From contig NC_057788.1 of the NCBI RefSeq assembly GCF_014905175.1, positions 11,415,446 to 11,479,445 of the forward strand: a stretch of DNA of 64,000 bases, in the 5' to 3' direction. Position 1 is the first letter of the stretch. Each line of letters opens with the position of its first letter. Shown in pieces: positions 47,951 to 59,349 of the stretch. This DNA comes from Aphidius gifuensis. Its lineage: Eukaryota; Arthropoda; Insecta; Hymenoptera; Braconidae. The position numbers and the translations under genes were made by a program. Under the pieces are notes generated by a model. That model made no database searches. It was given only the letters and a program-made list of their open reading frames with translations, and was not told the origin of the DNA.

Positions 47951-48244
47951 CTTTTTTTGAAAAAAAAAACTTGTTTTTTTTTTTTTTTTGTTGAGATAAA
48001 TATTTCCATCAGAGTAGTGACTTGTTGTTTGTATGCCCCTTTCACATGAATGTAAAGAAAAAAAAACAAAATGATGATGAACACATCGGTATGTAGACCC
48101 CACATCGGTCGTCATATTTTGAGTAATATTTTTTCTTTCAATATTACCTCTATATTCATGAGTACCTTTTTCTAGCTGACCACATCATATGTACTGTATA
48201 CTGTATGTATAACGAAAATTTTAAATCAATTTTTTTTTCGATTA

Positions 48245-48415
48245 TAGTGGTGCCGTGAGACGAGACGAGACGAGAGTCAGTTCTTTCTCGTCTCGTCTCG
48301 ACTTTAAAAGATCGTCTCTCCTCGTCTCTCGTGACGAGAGAAAATTTGTCTCTCATCTTGAATATTCTCGTCTCTCGTCTCGTCTCGAGTTCTCTTGTCT
48401 ATCGCGGCATCACTA
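48245..48415. mobile_element. GACGAGA word-repeat palindrome, TAGTG ends
   Basis: It starts tagtggtgccgtgaga and ends atcgcggcatcacta; between them are gacgagacgaga and ctcgtctctcgtc runs that fold back. The ends resemble hAT termini, but no 8-bp duplication is visible. 48416-49080 shows nothing further except tataaaaaggaca near 48920, also seen near 28400. Confidence 0.45.
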
Positions 48416-49088
48416 ATAATGTTATGAATAAAATAATTCATTCGTGTAAAAAATTAAAAATTTTATAAAAGATAACTATATTGCTAATAAAAAAATTAGT
48501 TCATGCGTAAAGGAATTCATAGAATTATTTCTAATTCTATAGAGAAAAAAAATGCAGAAACTTTGAAAAATAATAATACAACCGCTATGCAATGATTTTT
48601 TTTTATTTTAAATAATTAAATTAGTGAATTTTGAAAACTATTATGTTTATTATTTGTTTGTGTAGGCATGTAGAAGATAAACCTGCTCAGAATGAAAATA
48701 CTCCAATTTTAACAAAGATACAACTAAAGTTGCTCCTGAAATTGATTTAAACGATCTTGTTAGATTATTAATTTTTACTATATAAATAAAGTATGAAATA
48801 TCTAATCATGTGATTTTTTCATACAGTTTTTTCCTGAGGATTTAAATAAACTTTTTTCAATCTTGTTGCATATATATTTTTTCATTTTAAATTACAGGGA
48901 TCCAATGGTTAATTCTCCTTATATAAAAAGGACACTTGACCGCTTTTTATTCGTGGTGTGATTGGTCAAAAATTTTTAGCATTTGTTTATAACTAATATT
49001 TTATTATTTTCTCTCTCTCTCATACTAACACGTTGCTACGTGCTGTTGTATGGTTGCTATGTTTGTTTATTTTCGGCAATTAATTAAT

Positions 49089-49525
49089 TTGAGTTGTGTC
49101 GTTCCTAGATCAAAAGTCATATTACAGCTTTTTATTAAGTTCTATATATTCGAATTTAATAAAAAAAGTATTGTTATATTTATTTATATTTATGAATACA
49201 ACTAATATATATTACTAAATTAATATTTAAATAAAAAAGTTAAGGTGGTTATTACTTTATGGTTACTACGTTTATCAAAAACCTCATCATACTTATTAGT
49301 ATTACTTAATTAAAATAATATATAGATTTAAATATTAATATTTAATACAATTGTATAAAGTATAAATATTTATATAAATAAGTAAACAAATAGAAAAAGT
49401 TAATGTGTGGGTGCTACGTATGATTGCTAATTATATTTTTTCATCAAATATAATAATACAATTGACTTTATAAAAAGCTGTAATATGACTTTAATACTTT
49501 GATTGAGCAACGACACAACTAAAAG
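49089..49525. repeat. 440-bp inverted repeat
   Basis: Arms gagttgtgtcgttcctagat... (49089-49155) and their inverted match (49464-49520, ending acgacacaac), both followed by gctgtaatatgac-type sequence, enclose an AT-rich centre. No coding frame. Confidence 0.5.
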
Positions 49526-49849
49526 ATTTAGTAATTATTTATAATTAGATCAAATGATATCTTTGTTCATTACGATAATTATAATATTGATTATTAACTT
49601 GAAATAAATATAGTAATTCATGGAAATGACAAATAATAAAAGTACTTCATGTGATTAATAAAAAGATATAATTATGATGAAGAAAATAGTATTAATAAAC
49701 ATAGTACACAATAATATATAATATATACGCCGGAGGCGCGGGGTCGCTCTTGTTAAATAAATAAAAATATTTATTATTTTTCGAATATAATATTTGTTTT
49801 TCATTTTCGAAAAATCTTTAAAAATATTTGTGTTTGCCTAAATCTTTGT

Positions 49850-50340
49850 TCAGGTAAATGATCGGTAAATGTATTTCGTGAAGGATTACTCATTAGAATT
49901 ATATATTGCGTCAATAAGATGAATGTCTTGTAATTATTGAAAGAATATGTTGTAATCAAGATAATTGTCATGTTTGAGAATTCACCATATTTGAAAATTT
50001 GGATATATCAGCAATAAATTTCACGTTTATGAAAAAAATATAGAATGATTTTTTAAGTCACTAAATCAAATATTGTTAAACCTGTAAATACAAATGTACG
50101 ATTAGAGGTAAAAATAATTGTTTGATTTGAAATATTATTTGAGATAAAGCGTGCATTTATATTTTTTTTAATTTTGTTTAACAAAAATATTAACATTGAC
50201 ATCTGAATTTGTATGATTTCAAGTAATGTATGAAACAAGTTATAATTAAAATGTTGTTTCACAATGTCTTTACAAAATCATTGACTTGGTAACGTATTTT
50301 GTATACGATAAATTTAATTGTATCTATTGTATAACTAACC
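49850..50340. repeat. 3' flank duplicated with the F-box/LRR genes
   Basis: Sequence downstream of copy b (for example tttaacaaaaatattaacat and ttggtaacgtattttgtata) recurs with divergence downstream of copy c at 56090-56480. A third scrap is at 58700-58745, just before the MITE. The duplication therefore included gene and flank. Confidence 0.55.
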
Positions 50341-50354
50341 ATTGAGATTCAATT

Positions 50355-51035
50355 ATTGACTTAGAAGCTTTTATTATTAACAGATTGTACGTTTTTATGT
50401 GTAAAATGACACTATTCATACGATTTTTAGTTGTTTGATCAGCAGCAATAACCATGTTGATCGTAATATTATCTATACCCACGACACTAATCATTCCAAG
50501 ATCTGGGTTATTTTTTATAAATTGACAGATACCAGCATCACTAAGTTTCTCGCAACCATTACAATGTAATTCTTTTAATCCTTTTAATCTGATAATAAAG
50601 TCATCTGTAATATCACAACAGCTTATATCTAGTTTTTGTAAATTTCCAAGTTAATTAAAGCAACGACAGCTGCTTCAGTAATGGCACTGCATCCTCGAAT
50701 TAAAAAACTTTTTAAGCTCTTGCATTATCTTCGAGATTTTGTGCCTCACTAAGCTAGTTGACATGCCTCTTTCCATTTGGTACAAACTGCAATAAAAAGT
50801 ATCAAATTTAAAAATTATTAATAGAAACATTGATATTTTATTAACAAAAAAGAAACTTTACTTTGATAATAATATATTCACCTTTTTCCATGTCTACCCT
50901 TTCTGGTATTGGCAACAACATGATGATTTTTGCTAATGAGTCGTAATCCAGTGAATTGAAGACAATTTTTGGATCCGTGTCACCATCATCAGAGATTCGT
51001 TGGTCTTCCTCAACACATATTGTTGTTGCATTCAT
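50355..51035 (-). pseudogene. F-box/LRR pseudogene with internal deletion (copy b)
   Basis: First exon 50882-51035 is intact: ATG at 51033-51035, 51 codons, F-box half YDSLAKIIMLLPIPERVDME, gtgaat donor. The second exon from about 50788 reads VCTKWKEACQLA, then stops. A large deletion joins it to the last LRRs (RGCSAITEAAVVALINLE, then after a frameshift ELHCNGCEKLSDAGI...) ending around IESQWLV at 50355. These C-terminal repeats match copy c (56504-58404). An encoded F-box without LRRs cannot be excluded as a short product, but the gene as a whole is broken. Confidence 0.7.
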
Positions 51036-51534
51036 TTTAAGTAAATTCTGAAAATGGTGTTGTCTACGTCTTCGAGAACCTGAGGTCTTCTAAAAACAGA
51101 AAAATATGTTGTTAAGTCCTGCTCTTTTTTTTTTTATTTATAAAAATTCAAATTTTTTTTAAAAAACAATTTAGTCGTTAAAAACACGTAGGTCACAGTA
51201 TATTTTTTTTTTTAAATAAGTAAACCCTTTTTTTCAAGCACATTAAACTAATCTTTACCTGGAACTCCAGGTGAATTCCAGGTGTACGATTTCTTGCAGC
51301 TTTTATAAGGTTTAAAAACTCATAATTGTCGATATGTCAAATTCTACAAAATAAAAGTCGGTAATTTTTTAAAATAGTTTGTGCAGAATAGCTCGTAGTT
51401 TTCATTCATCTAAAAAAGTGCAAATGTGTAAATAGAATATGCATATTCTTTCATCACTATCGTGGCTAACCAATAGTAGTATATGTTTTTTTTTTATCAA
51501 CTATGTCTACGATATCAATTATTTCTACACTTTT

Positions 51535-51614
51535 AAATGCTCAGTTGGTTCTGATTGTTAATTAATCAAAGCTTTATTGGTCGCTTTCTCAACACATGTT
51601 CTTTTAGCACTCAT
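51535..51614 (-). pseudogene. F-box gene first-exon scrap
   Basis: ATG at 51612-51614 opens MSAKRTCVEKATNK, like the N-terminus of copy c (MSAKRICVEKDQ), then diverges and stops before any F-box. A similar scrap without a start lies at about 55985-56055. Confidence 0.45.
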
Positions 51615-52029
51615 TTCAAGTAAACTCTAAAAATATATATATATTTAAAAAATAATGTTGAATTTAAACGTATTACAACCAGAATAATCAAATAAACAAA
51701 AATAAGCATGAAAAAAATATATATATTCCAAGATATAGATCAATTAAAACTGATATTTTTATACTTTATTTCTATACGTCAATTGATTATTGATAAATAA
51801 TTTCGTCCAATAAAAAAACAAACTGTAATGAATATTAAAAATAATATATTAAAAAACAATTCAATGTAAAAAAAAAAAAAAAAACAATATCGTATAATAA
51901 AAACTTGTCATTTAAATTAGTATTTTTTTTTTTTGTATTTAAAATAAATTATTGATGTATCATTTGCACCTGTAGATATTTTTATTTTTATCAAAATTTT
52001 TCAGAGTAATAAATATCAATCGAAATAAA

Positions 52030-52658
52030 ATGAGAACATCATTTATTTTATTATTATTTTCGGTGGTTTTCGCTGCGTGCAATTCGAGTAAGTAAAATAA
52101 TAATTTAAATTGATAAAAATTAAAAAACTAAAATTCATTTATACCTACAATTAATGCATAATTATATTTTCAGTATCAATTGGAAAACACATGAGTAATA
52201 GATTGACCACACTTAAGGAAAATGAGCCAGCTTGTGAAACATATTTTTGTAATCAAGCATCAATTTTTTTCAACATTGATGCTGTATGTTCAAGATCACA
52301 CAAAATAATCACCAGAATATCAGTAAGAAAAAAAAATATACCTAATCTTCCAAGTGATATATTCAATAAATTTTTTCATCTTGAAAATTTAAGATTGATA
52401 AGTATAAATTTAGAAAAACTTGATGAAAATATTTTTGAAAAATTGAGTGAACTTTTAATTCTGTCTTTGAGAGAAAATCAATTGACAATTCTATCAAATA
52501 ACACTCTCAAAAACCTTGTTAAACTTGAAATATTAGATTTAAGTTTTAACAAATTGGAATATTTAGAATTTACAATTTTAAATAATTTAAAAAATTTAAA
52601 ATTTTTACATTTAAATAACAATAATTTAAATTATTTAGAAGAAAAGAAAATTCAATAA
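52030..52658 (+). CDS. secreted leucine-rich-repeat protein, venom-LRR-like
   Basis: Exon 1, 52030-52087, encodes a signal peptide (MRTSFILLLFSVVFAACNS). A gtaagt intron runs to 52173, and exon 2, 52174-52658, ends at TAA: about 180 residues. After an N-terminal cysteine-containing region (CETYFCNQ...VCSRSH) come about five extracellular-type 24-residue LRRs (for example LEILDLSFNKLEYL, LKFLHLNNNNLNYL). No membrane segment and no cysteine C-cap: the frame ends abruptly within a perfect palindrome (52641-52690). Small secreted LRR proteins are reported venom components of Aphidius ervi, proposed to interfere with host immune recognition. Assigning this gene to venom is inference. It is tail-to-tail with the GGT relic at 53901. 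Confidence 0.7.
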
Positions 52659-52690
52659 TTATACGTATAATTATTGAATTTTCTTTTGTA
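52641..52690. repeat. perfect palindrome over the LRR stop codon
   Basis: Arms aagaaaattcaataattata and their reverse complement. The left arm encodes the last residues and stop of the LRR protein. A polyadenylation-type aataaa follows at about 52747. Confidence 0.75.
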
Positions 52691-52820
52691 ACTGTATATA
52701 CAGTTAATTTGTTTATGGCCATAAAAATTATCCAATAATTTGTGAAATAAATATTAAAAAATAAAAAATTATTATTCAACTTATTTATTGTTTTTTTATT
52801 TTTCTATTATTTTTATAATA

Positions 52821-52968
52821 TCATTTTGTTATTAATATTATATCCGGCTGTCAAAATAAATGTCAAAAAGTCAAGGACACTCAAGAAGCTGATCATCAAC
52901 GTGGTTTTTCATCAAATCAAAATGATTATATTAATTTAGAATCATTTGTTCACGATCCAATCACGTGA
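52821..52968 (+). pseudogene. coding-like tail downstream of the LRR gene
   Basis: An open frame of about 48 codons without its own start: it ends CQKVKDTQEADHQRGF...YINLESFVHDPIT and TGA at 52966-52968. Composition is much less AT-skewed than the flanks. It follows a hydrophobic, pyrimidine-rich stretch. It could be the cytoplasmic tail of an ancestral membrane LRR protein cut off by the palindrome, or an unrelated exon. Low certainty. Confidence 0.3.
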
Positions 52969-53900
52969 TTAACAAAAAATGACTAATTTTTAAATATATT
53001 TTATTATATTTATAAATCTATAAAGTGTTATCATTAAAAAAAAAAAAGAATAATTTATTTTTAAATATAGTCAAGTTTAAAAGATAAGTTTGACCGGTTT
53101 ATCATTCTGTTCTCCTAATAGTTTCAGTGATTTTTTGACCCTATGAGCAAACCACCACCACCACCGCTACTAGCGGCAAGTGTAATGAGAATATGAATAA
53201 AATAGAAAAATAATATATTTCTCAACTTGCAAGTACTACTTACAACAATATGATAGTTGGTGCCGTGATGGCAAAATATTACTGATTTATACTCGAAAAA
53301 CATAACAACAAAGAAGGTATTTTTGCATAATTATTATTTTACTTTAAAGTAAACTGCTCGATAGATTATGTTATCCTGATAATTGTGTAGCTATTTAGTT
53401 ACCAAAGTTGACGACTATCTATATACTGATCAGTCGTTATTTTTTAATAAAGTTTTTACCTAAAAATAAATCGTCAGTCGATTCACCAAAGTGCACCAAA
53501 GTCGTGGTGGTTCGACCGTCCAACCATCGTACAACTGTACGACCGTATAAAACCGTATTTCGGACTAAAGTATAGGTCGGACGTGTATCAAGATAACAGA
53601 ATAACCAAGGAGTTATTTTAAAATGTCTTATTGTTGATGGTAAAATAGATCACTCAGTTGATAAAACAGTTGATAAATATATTATACATCTCTATTTGTA
53701 TTTTGTTATCCTGATACTGTCTGAGGTTTTACAACGCTCAAAGACACTAAAATGACTCAAGCAAAGTCAACATTATCACACTAAACTTGTTATTTTTTGT
53801 ATTAAAAAAATCCATCAATTATTGACAATATAAATTAATAAATTAATAAATATATAATTAAAATTTGTTTTTTATTATTAAAATTAGAATTTTATTTACA

Positions 53901-55596
53901 TTAAAAATCAGAAACAGCACTCTGCCGCCTGTAATCTGAATTTGCTGTTACACCATTATAATTTTTTTTTGATACTGCTGTTATTGCACTACCAATACCA
54001 GAATAAAATGTTGTATTATGACCAATTCCATAAAGATAATTATAAGAATTGATTGATTAAAACCAGGCTCAGCTTCAATAGTCATTGGTAATAACTAAAA
54101 AAATTAATTAATCAATAATTAATAAACAACAACATGAAGATGATAATTATTTATATTATATAATCATACCTGATGATGAAGCCGACGTGCATCAACAGCT
54201 TCTTTGATATTATATCCTTTCCAAATATTTAATATTATTACTAAAGCAACAGATGTTGTTATTTTTGTTCCACCAGCTTCACATAATTGCTAATTTAATT
54301 ACAATAATTATTGGAACCATTGAACTCAATGGTCTTTTTCCTGGTTCAATAAAATTTGCTGGTGATGGAGGAAGATCAAAACGATTTATTATTCCAGGTG
54401 CACTAAAATCATCCATTTGATCATTAAATATTATTCCAGTTAATTTTGAGCGTATCATGGCACCTCAACTGATCAGACATTAAAATCAATATTAATATTT
54501 ATTCCAAAAAAATAAATTAAATAAAAAATATACTTACACTTGATTAATTGTTGATGTTACTGATACTGCTGATCCACCATCAGCCAAGACAGATACATGT
54601 GATGTACCAGAATCATCTGGTGTTGCAAATACAGCACCATAATATTTTGGATCTTTACTTGTCCAATTGTCATCAATTTCTTGACGTATTTCTTTAGCAT
54701 ATGTTGGTGATGTTAAATTTTTTAATAATCCATTTATATCAACAAAATTATCGTCACCTAATTCTGTTCTTTTTGCATATCCCCATTTGAATGTTTCAAC
54801 TAAACGTTACCAAAATATTGATTCATCTTTTGTTGGTCTTATACCATATAAAATATTCATTATTAAATTTAATATTACTCCAAAGCCTGTAAATGGAGCT
54901 GTATACATTGTTAATTTATCAAATTTCAATGCTATTGGTGAGCTTTATTTGATACTAAAAATAATAACAAACTAACATTAGTTATTGTTTTGTTTATATA
55001 AAAATCTAATTAATTAATCATACCGATAATTTTTTAAATCATTCATACCCATGATTCCTCCAACTTCTTTAATTTCTTTTATCAAATCTTCTCCCATTGT
55101 ACCATTAAAAAAAATACCTGGTCCATCTTCAGCTATACGTTTTAATGTCCCTTTTAATATTGGACGTTTTATTCTATCACCTATCTTTAATAATAAAAAC
55201 AATCAATTACTAATAACTTATTAGTAATAAGTATAAATTTTTTCAATTTAAAATTATTCGATGTTGGCTCATTGATAATTTTATTTTGAAATCTTCTCAA
55301 TGTATTTGCTAAATACTGATTAACAACAATTCCATTTTTCGGTAATTTACCATTTTCACCAGTTATACCAATTGCTTTTCAACCTTTTAATATATACAAA
55401 AAATATAAAAATTTATTTATCAAAAACATTATAATTATTTAAATAATAAAACAAACCAAATTGTGATAAAGTTGCATTTCCTTCAAACATATTTTTGTGT
55501 GATGCTGCTGGTGCTGTTTCTCTGGCATTTAAAAATACAGATTTTTTTTTATTTGCATCCCAAATTGTCATGAAAAATCCACCACCAAGTCCCATA
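53901..55596 (-). pseudogene. gamma-glutamyl-transpeptidase relic, venom-GGT-like
   Basis: Exon-like blocks at 55596-55540 onward (MGLGGGFFMTIWDA, ARETAPAA), 55260-55390, 55024-55184 (GDRIKRPILKGTLK), 54538-54935, 54185-54465 and 53901-54085 follow the family order from the large-subunit N-terminal region to the C-terminus. The nucleophile threonine motif (DSGTSHVSV), the serine pair (PLSSM) and the glycine pair (EAGGTKITT) are recognisable. Breaks: TGA at 55379-55381, TAA at 54807-54809, frameshifts near 54280-54300 and 54050. An AAAT microsatellite stands where the acceptor of the first block should be; N-terminal exons are absent. GGT is a major venom protein in Aphidius ervi, where it is linked to aphid ovary degeneration. 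This copy cannot make enzyme. Confidence 0.8.
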
Positions 55597-55599
55597 TTG

Positions 55600-55635
<36 letters not shown>

Positions 55636-55731
55636 ATAAAAAAATTGATATTAATTTATTAAAAAATGATAATTTATAAATGTAAAAAAATTATTTTTAT
55701 ATTTCTTTAAATAGATTCTTTAAATTATAAA

Positions 55732-55774
<43 letters not shown>
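55600..55774. repeat. AAAT and GAT microsatellites
   Basis: (aaat)n at about 55600-55635, directly against the first GGT block, and (gat)n of about 14 units at 55732-55774. Confidence 0.85.
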
Positions 55775-56503
55775 TTAAGAAATTCTCGTTCATTCATTGA
55801 ATAGAAAAAAATTACAGTTATCGAATAGTAACCGAGATTACGTGTAGCGGAAATATTGTTGGATCACGCTTTCACATTTTTGTTTACACTATCAGTTGCG
55901 AATACTGTTTGAAATTTTTTGCATATATCTCTTTTTTTATTCACAAACTTTTTTATTTACAATCAATATCGATTTCTATACACTTTTACATACTCAGTCG
56001 GTTCTAATTGTTCATTAGTCAAAGGTTTGTTGGTCGCTTTCTCAACATTTATTCTTGTTTAAATTTGGGTAAATAATAATCAATACTTTTTTGTAAATGG
56101 TTATTTATTAAAAGAATATGTTGCCAATGTTGTAATTATCATGTTGAAGAATTTACCTTATACTTACTAATTTGTAAGTATCAAAAATAACAGGCATGTT
56201 TATTAACAAAAAATAAAATGATTTTTTCATCCACTTGAATATCATCAAACTTGTAATTACATATTTACGATTAAGGGTAAAAATAATTGTTCCATACGAA
56301 GAATTATTTAAGTTAATGTTTTTTAATTTTGTTTGACAAAAATATTAATATTGGTATTAGAAATTTCATGATTCGAAGTAATATTAAAAACAAGTAATAA
56401 TAATAATGTTCTTTAACAACGTTTTCACAATGTCATTGACATGATAACGTAATTTGTATGTGTTTTTGATAATAAATTAGGAAAAGTTATACGATGAATT
56501 TAA

Positions 56504-58404
56504 TTATAGGTATTTAACAACCAACCATTGAGATTCAATTATTGACTTAAAAGCTTTTGTTTTCAACATATAAGATGTTTCTAAGTGTAAAATGATACCA
56601 TTTGTACGATTTTTAGTTGCCTCATTAGCTGCAATAACCAAGTCAATTGTAATATTTTTTATATGTCTGAAACTAATCTTTTCAAGGTCTGGATTATTTT
56701 TTATAAATTGAATAACACCAGCATCAGTAAGTTTTTCGCAATTATCGCAATGCAATTCTTTTAAACCTTTTAATTTGATAATAAAACTGTTCGTAATTAT
56801 ATCAAGAAACCTTACGTCTAGTTTTTGTAAATTTTCCAGGTTTGTTAAAGCAACGAGAGCTGTTTTAGTAATAGCTCTGCAATTTTGAAGTTCTAATGTT
56901 TTTAGGTTTTTACAATTATTAGCGATAGCAGTAATTGTACTGTCTTTAAAACTCTTTGCTTGAGACAAGTTTAGATGTTCAAGACATTGTAATTTTGATA
57001 ACTCATCAAGAACAGATGAAGAAGAAAATAAGTTACCATCAATAGATGGTACTATAGCACAACCAGGAATTTCTAAACGTTTAAGTTTTTTGCAATTGTT
57101 TGAAATTGCGATTATTGATTCCTTATGAAGCTCAGCTACACCAAGGACTAAACATTCAAGATTTTCCAACTCTGTCAACTTTTTTAAAGCAGTATTATTC
57201 ATTGAGTAACCAGGATTATGTAGCTCCAAATGTTTCAAATTCTTGCAATATTTAACAATTGTTTTTGCTAAGTCAGGCTTCATATTACAAACAATACCAA
57301 GATGTTGTAAGTTTTGAAAGTTTATCCATTTCTTGAGAGGAATTTTATCTAGATCATAAGAACCATATGGAATGTCAAGGTGTTTTAGATTTTTGCATCT
57401 AGAAAAAATGGTATTGAGTACGTTTGTAGAAACGTTATTCGTACATGCATATACACATTTGACAATGTTCATCCTTAGGTCGATATATTCTAAATTAACA
57501 AGTTCACTAAATAGAGGAAACCCGTAGTGTATATCATATGGTCGGAGTTTGAGATAAACAAGTGTAGTTATTACTGATATTTCTTGAAGAATTATGTCGT
57601 CTAGTTCGAAGCCATGCACTGTTAATTTTCGAAGATTTTTAAATTTTTTAAAACTCTGAAAATAATAAAAAACCTCTTTAAATTATTTGTATTCAATTGA
57701 TAGTATTGTTTGTTACTGATGATACATAAACATCTAGTTAATATTTGATAACAACTTACCATAGAAATATTTTGTTTGAGATCCCACAGAGGTTTAGCAA
57801 ATAGATGAATTTCATGAATTTCTTGTGGAAAACTATTAATTATTGCAGAGAGATTAATTGTTTCATTCAAGCAGTGGTCATCCACCGTTATTTTGATGCA
57901 TTTTAATTTATCCAACCGTGTAAATGCTTGAACCAAGTGATCAGCATTATCAATTAAGAAACTATCATCAAATTTACATTCCAAGATTGTTAAATTTTTA
58001 CAATGATCACCAACAAATGGCATGATACTTGAATCACAAACATCTGAGAGAGACAATTCTTTTAAATAATTACCACATCTTAATAATATCTCCTTGAGGT
58101 ATGATTGTGTCAACAAACGGTTATCATACAATGGATGGCTACATATATTTGGTACAAACTATAGAATAAAAAGTATCAAATTTAATAATTAATAATAGAA
58201 ACATTGATATTTTATTTTAAAAAAAACTCTATTTTGATAATACTATATACCTTTTTCCATGTCTATCCTTTCTGGTATTGGCAACAACATGATGATTTTT
58301 GCTAATGAGTCATAATTCAGTAAGTTGATGACAATATTTTGATTCTTGTCACTATCATTAAAGGTTGATTGGTCTTTCTCAACACATATTCTTTTTGCAC
58401 TCAT
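56504..58404 (-). pseudogene. F-box/LRR gene with damaged F-box (copy c)
   Basis: Exon 1, 58251-58404 (ATG 58402-58404, 51 codons), holds the F-box half YDSLAKIIMLLPIPERIDME. The next exon from about 58162 starts VCTKYM then stops: the second F-box half (WKEACQLAW in copies a and b) is deleted, with a shifted frame. The LRR part is otherwise intact: to 57760, a gtaagt intron, then 57655-56504, ending WLVVKYL. It has about 13 cysteine-containing (AMN1/FBXL-type) repeats such as NCKNLKTLELQNCRAITKTA. An internal ATG at 58129-58131 could give an LRR-only protein of about 500 residues, so it may not be fully dead. F-box/LRR proteins select substrates for SCF ubiquitin ligase; without the Skp1-binding half this one would not. 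Confidence 0.65.
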
Positions 58405-58750
58405 TTTAAGTAAACTCTGAAAATATTATATAATAAAAAATTGCGATTGTGATTTTAAATGTATTACAACCATAATAAAATAAACAGAAATATATTACAA
58501 AATATAAATTAATTAAAAGTTGATGATTTACCAGTAAATCGACATCAATAAAATTATATTTATAAGCCAAATAATATTGAATGCAATATGTTAAAATAAA
58601 ATTGATACACGAAATTATTTTATAAATGTTATTGTTGAAATTATAAATTATTTCATTTACCTCAATTGATCCTTTGGTTTTTCGATAATTAATTTAGGAC
58701 TCCAAATACACAATGTCATTGACTCGGTAACGTATTTTGTACGTTTGACT

Positions 58751-59341
58751 TAGTGGTCTTCGATTTTTGCCAATGTGTCGACAAGCCGATTTTAAATCGG
58801 AAAGTATCGAATACTTTTACTTGATACTTTTTTTGGGCCGATGTATCGATTCTCGATACTTTTTTTCAAGAATCGGAAAAAAAAATCGGATGTACTGAGC
58901 CAAGAAAAAATATGAAATCACTTGGTTAATTTTTTTTATTTTGGATTTTTTTTCTATTTTTATTTGTTTGCAAACTATGGTTCTATTATATTAGAAAAAA
59001 AAAATAGTGTTTTTACCATTTTTCACTAAAGTGATGATTTCTTTACCTACCGAGTAACGTATGGCCTACCGTGAAATGGAATTTTTTTTAATTCAATAAA
59101 CAAATCAATAAATAATTATATAAATGAATAAAATCATTTTTTTTTTTTTTTTTAAATTTTCTGAATTTTCTCATGAATATATAGTTAAAAAAAAAAAAAA
59201 ATATTATAATCAAATGATAATTCATTCGAAAAAAAAAAAAAAAAGTACTATTTTTGGCCGATGCATCGATTTTCCGATTCTTAAAAAAAAAAGTATCGAT
59301 ACTCCGATTCCGATACTTTTTTCAAGAATCGAAGACCACTA
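58751..59341. mobile_element. hAT-type MITE, second member
   Basis: Ends TAGTGGTCTTCGAT / ATCGAAGACCACTA, with GTTTGACT duplicated at 58743-58750 and 59342-59349. The interior differs from the copy at 43548: it is made of tcgatactttt / aagtatcgat words near both ends and A/T tracts in the centre. No transposase. Confidence 0.85.
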
Positions 59342-59349
59342 GTTTGACT

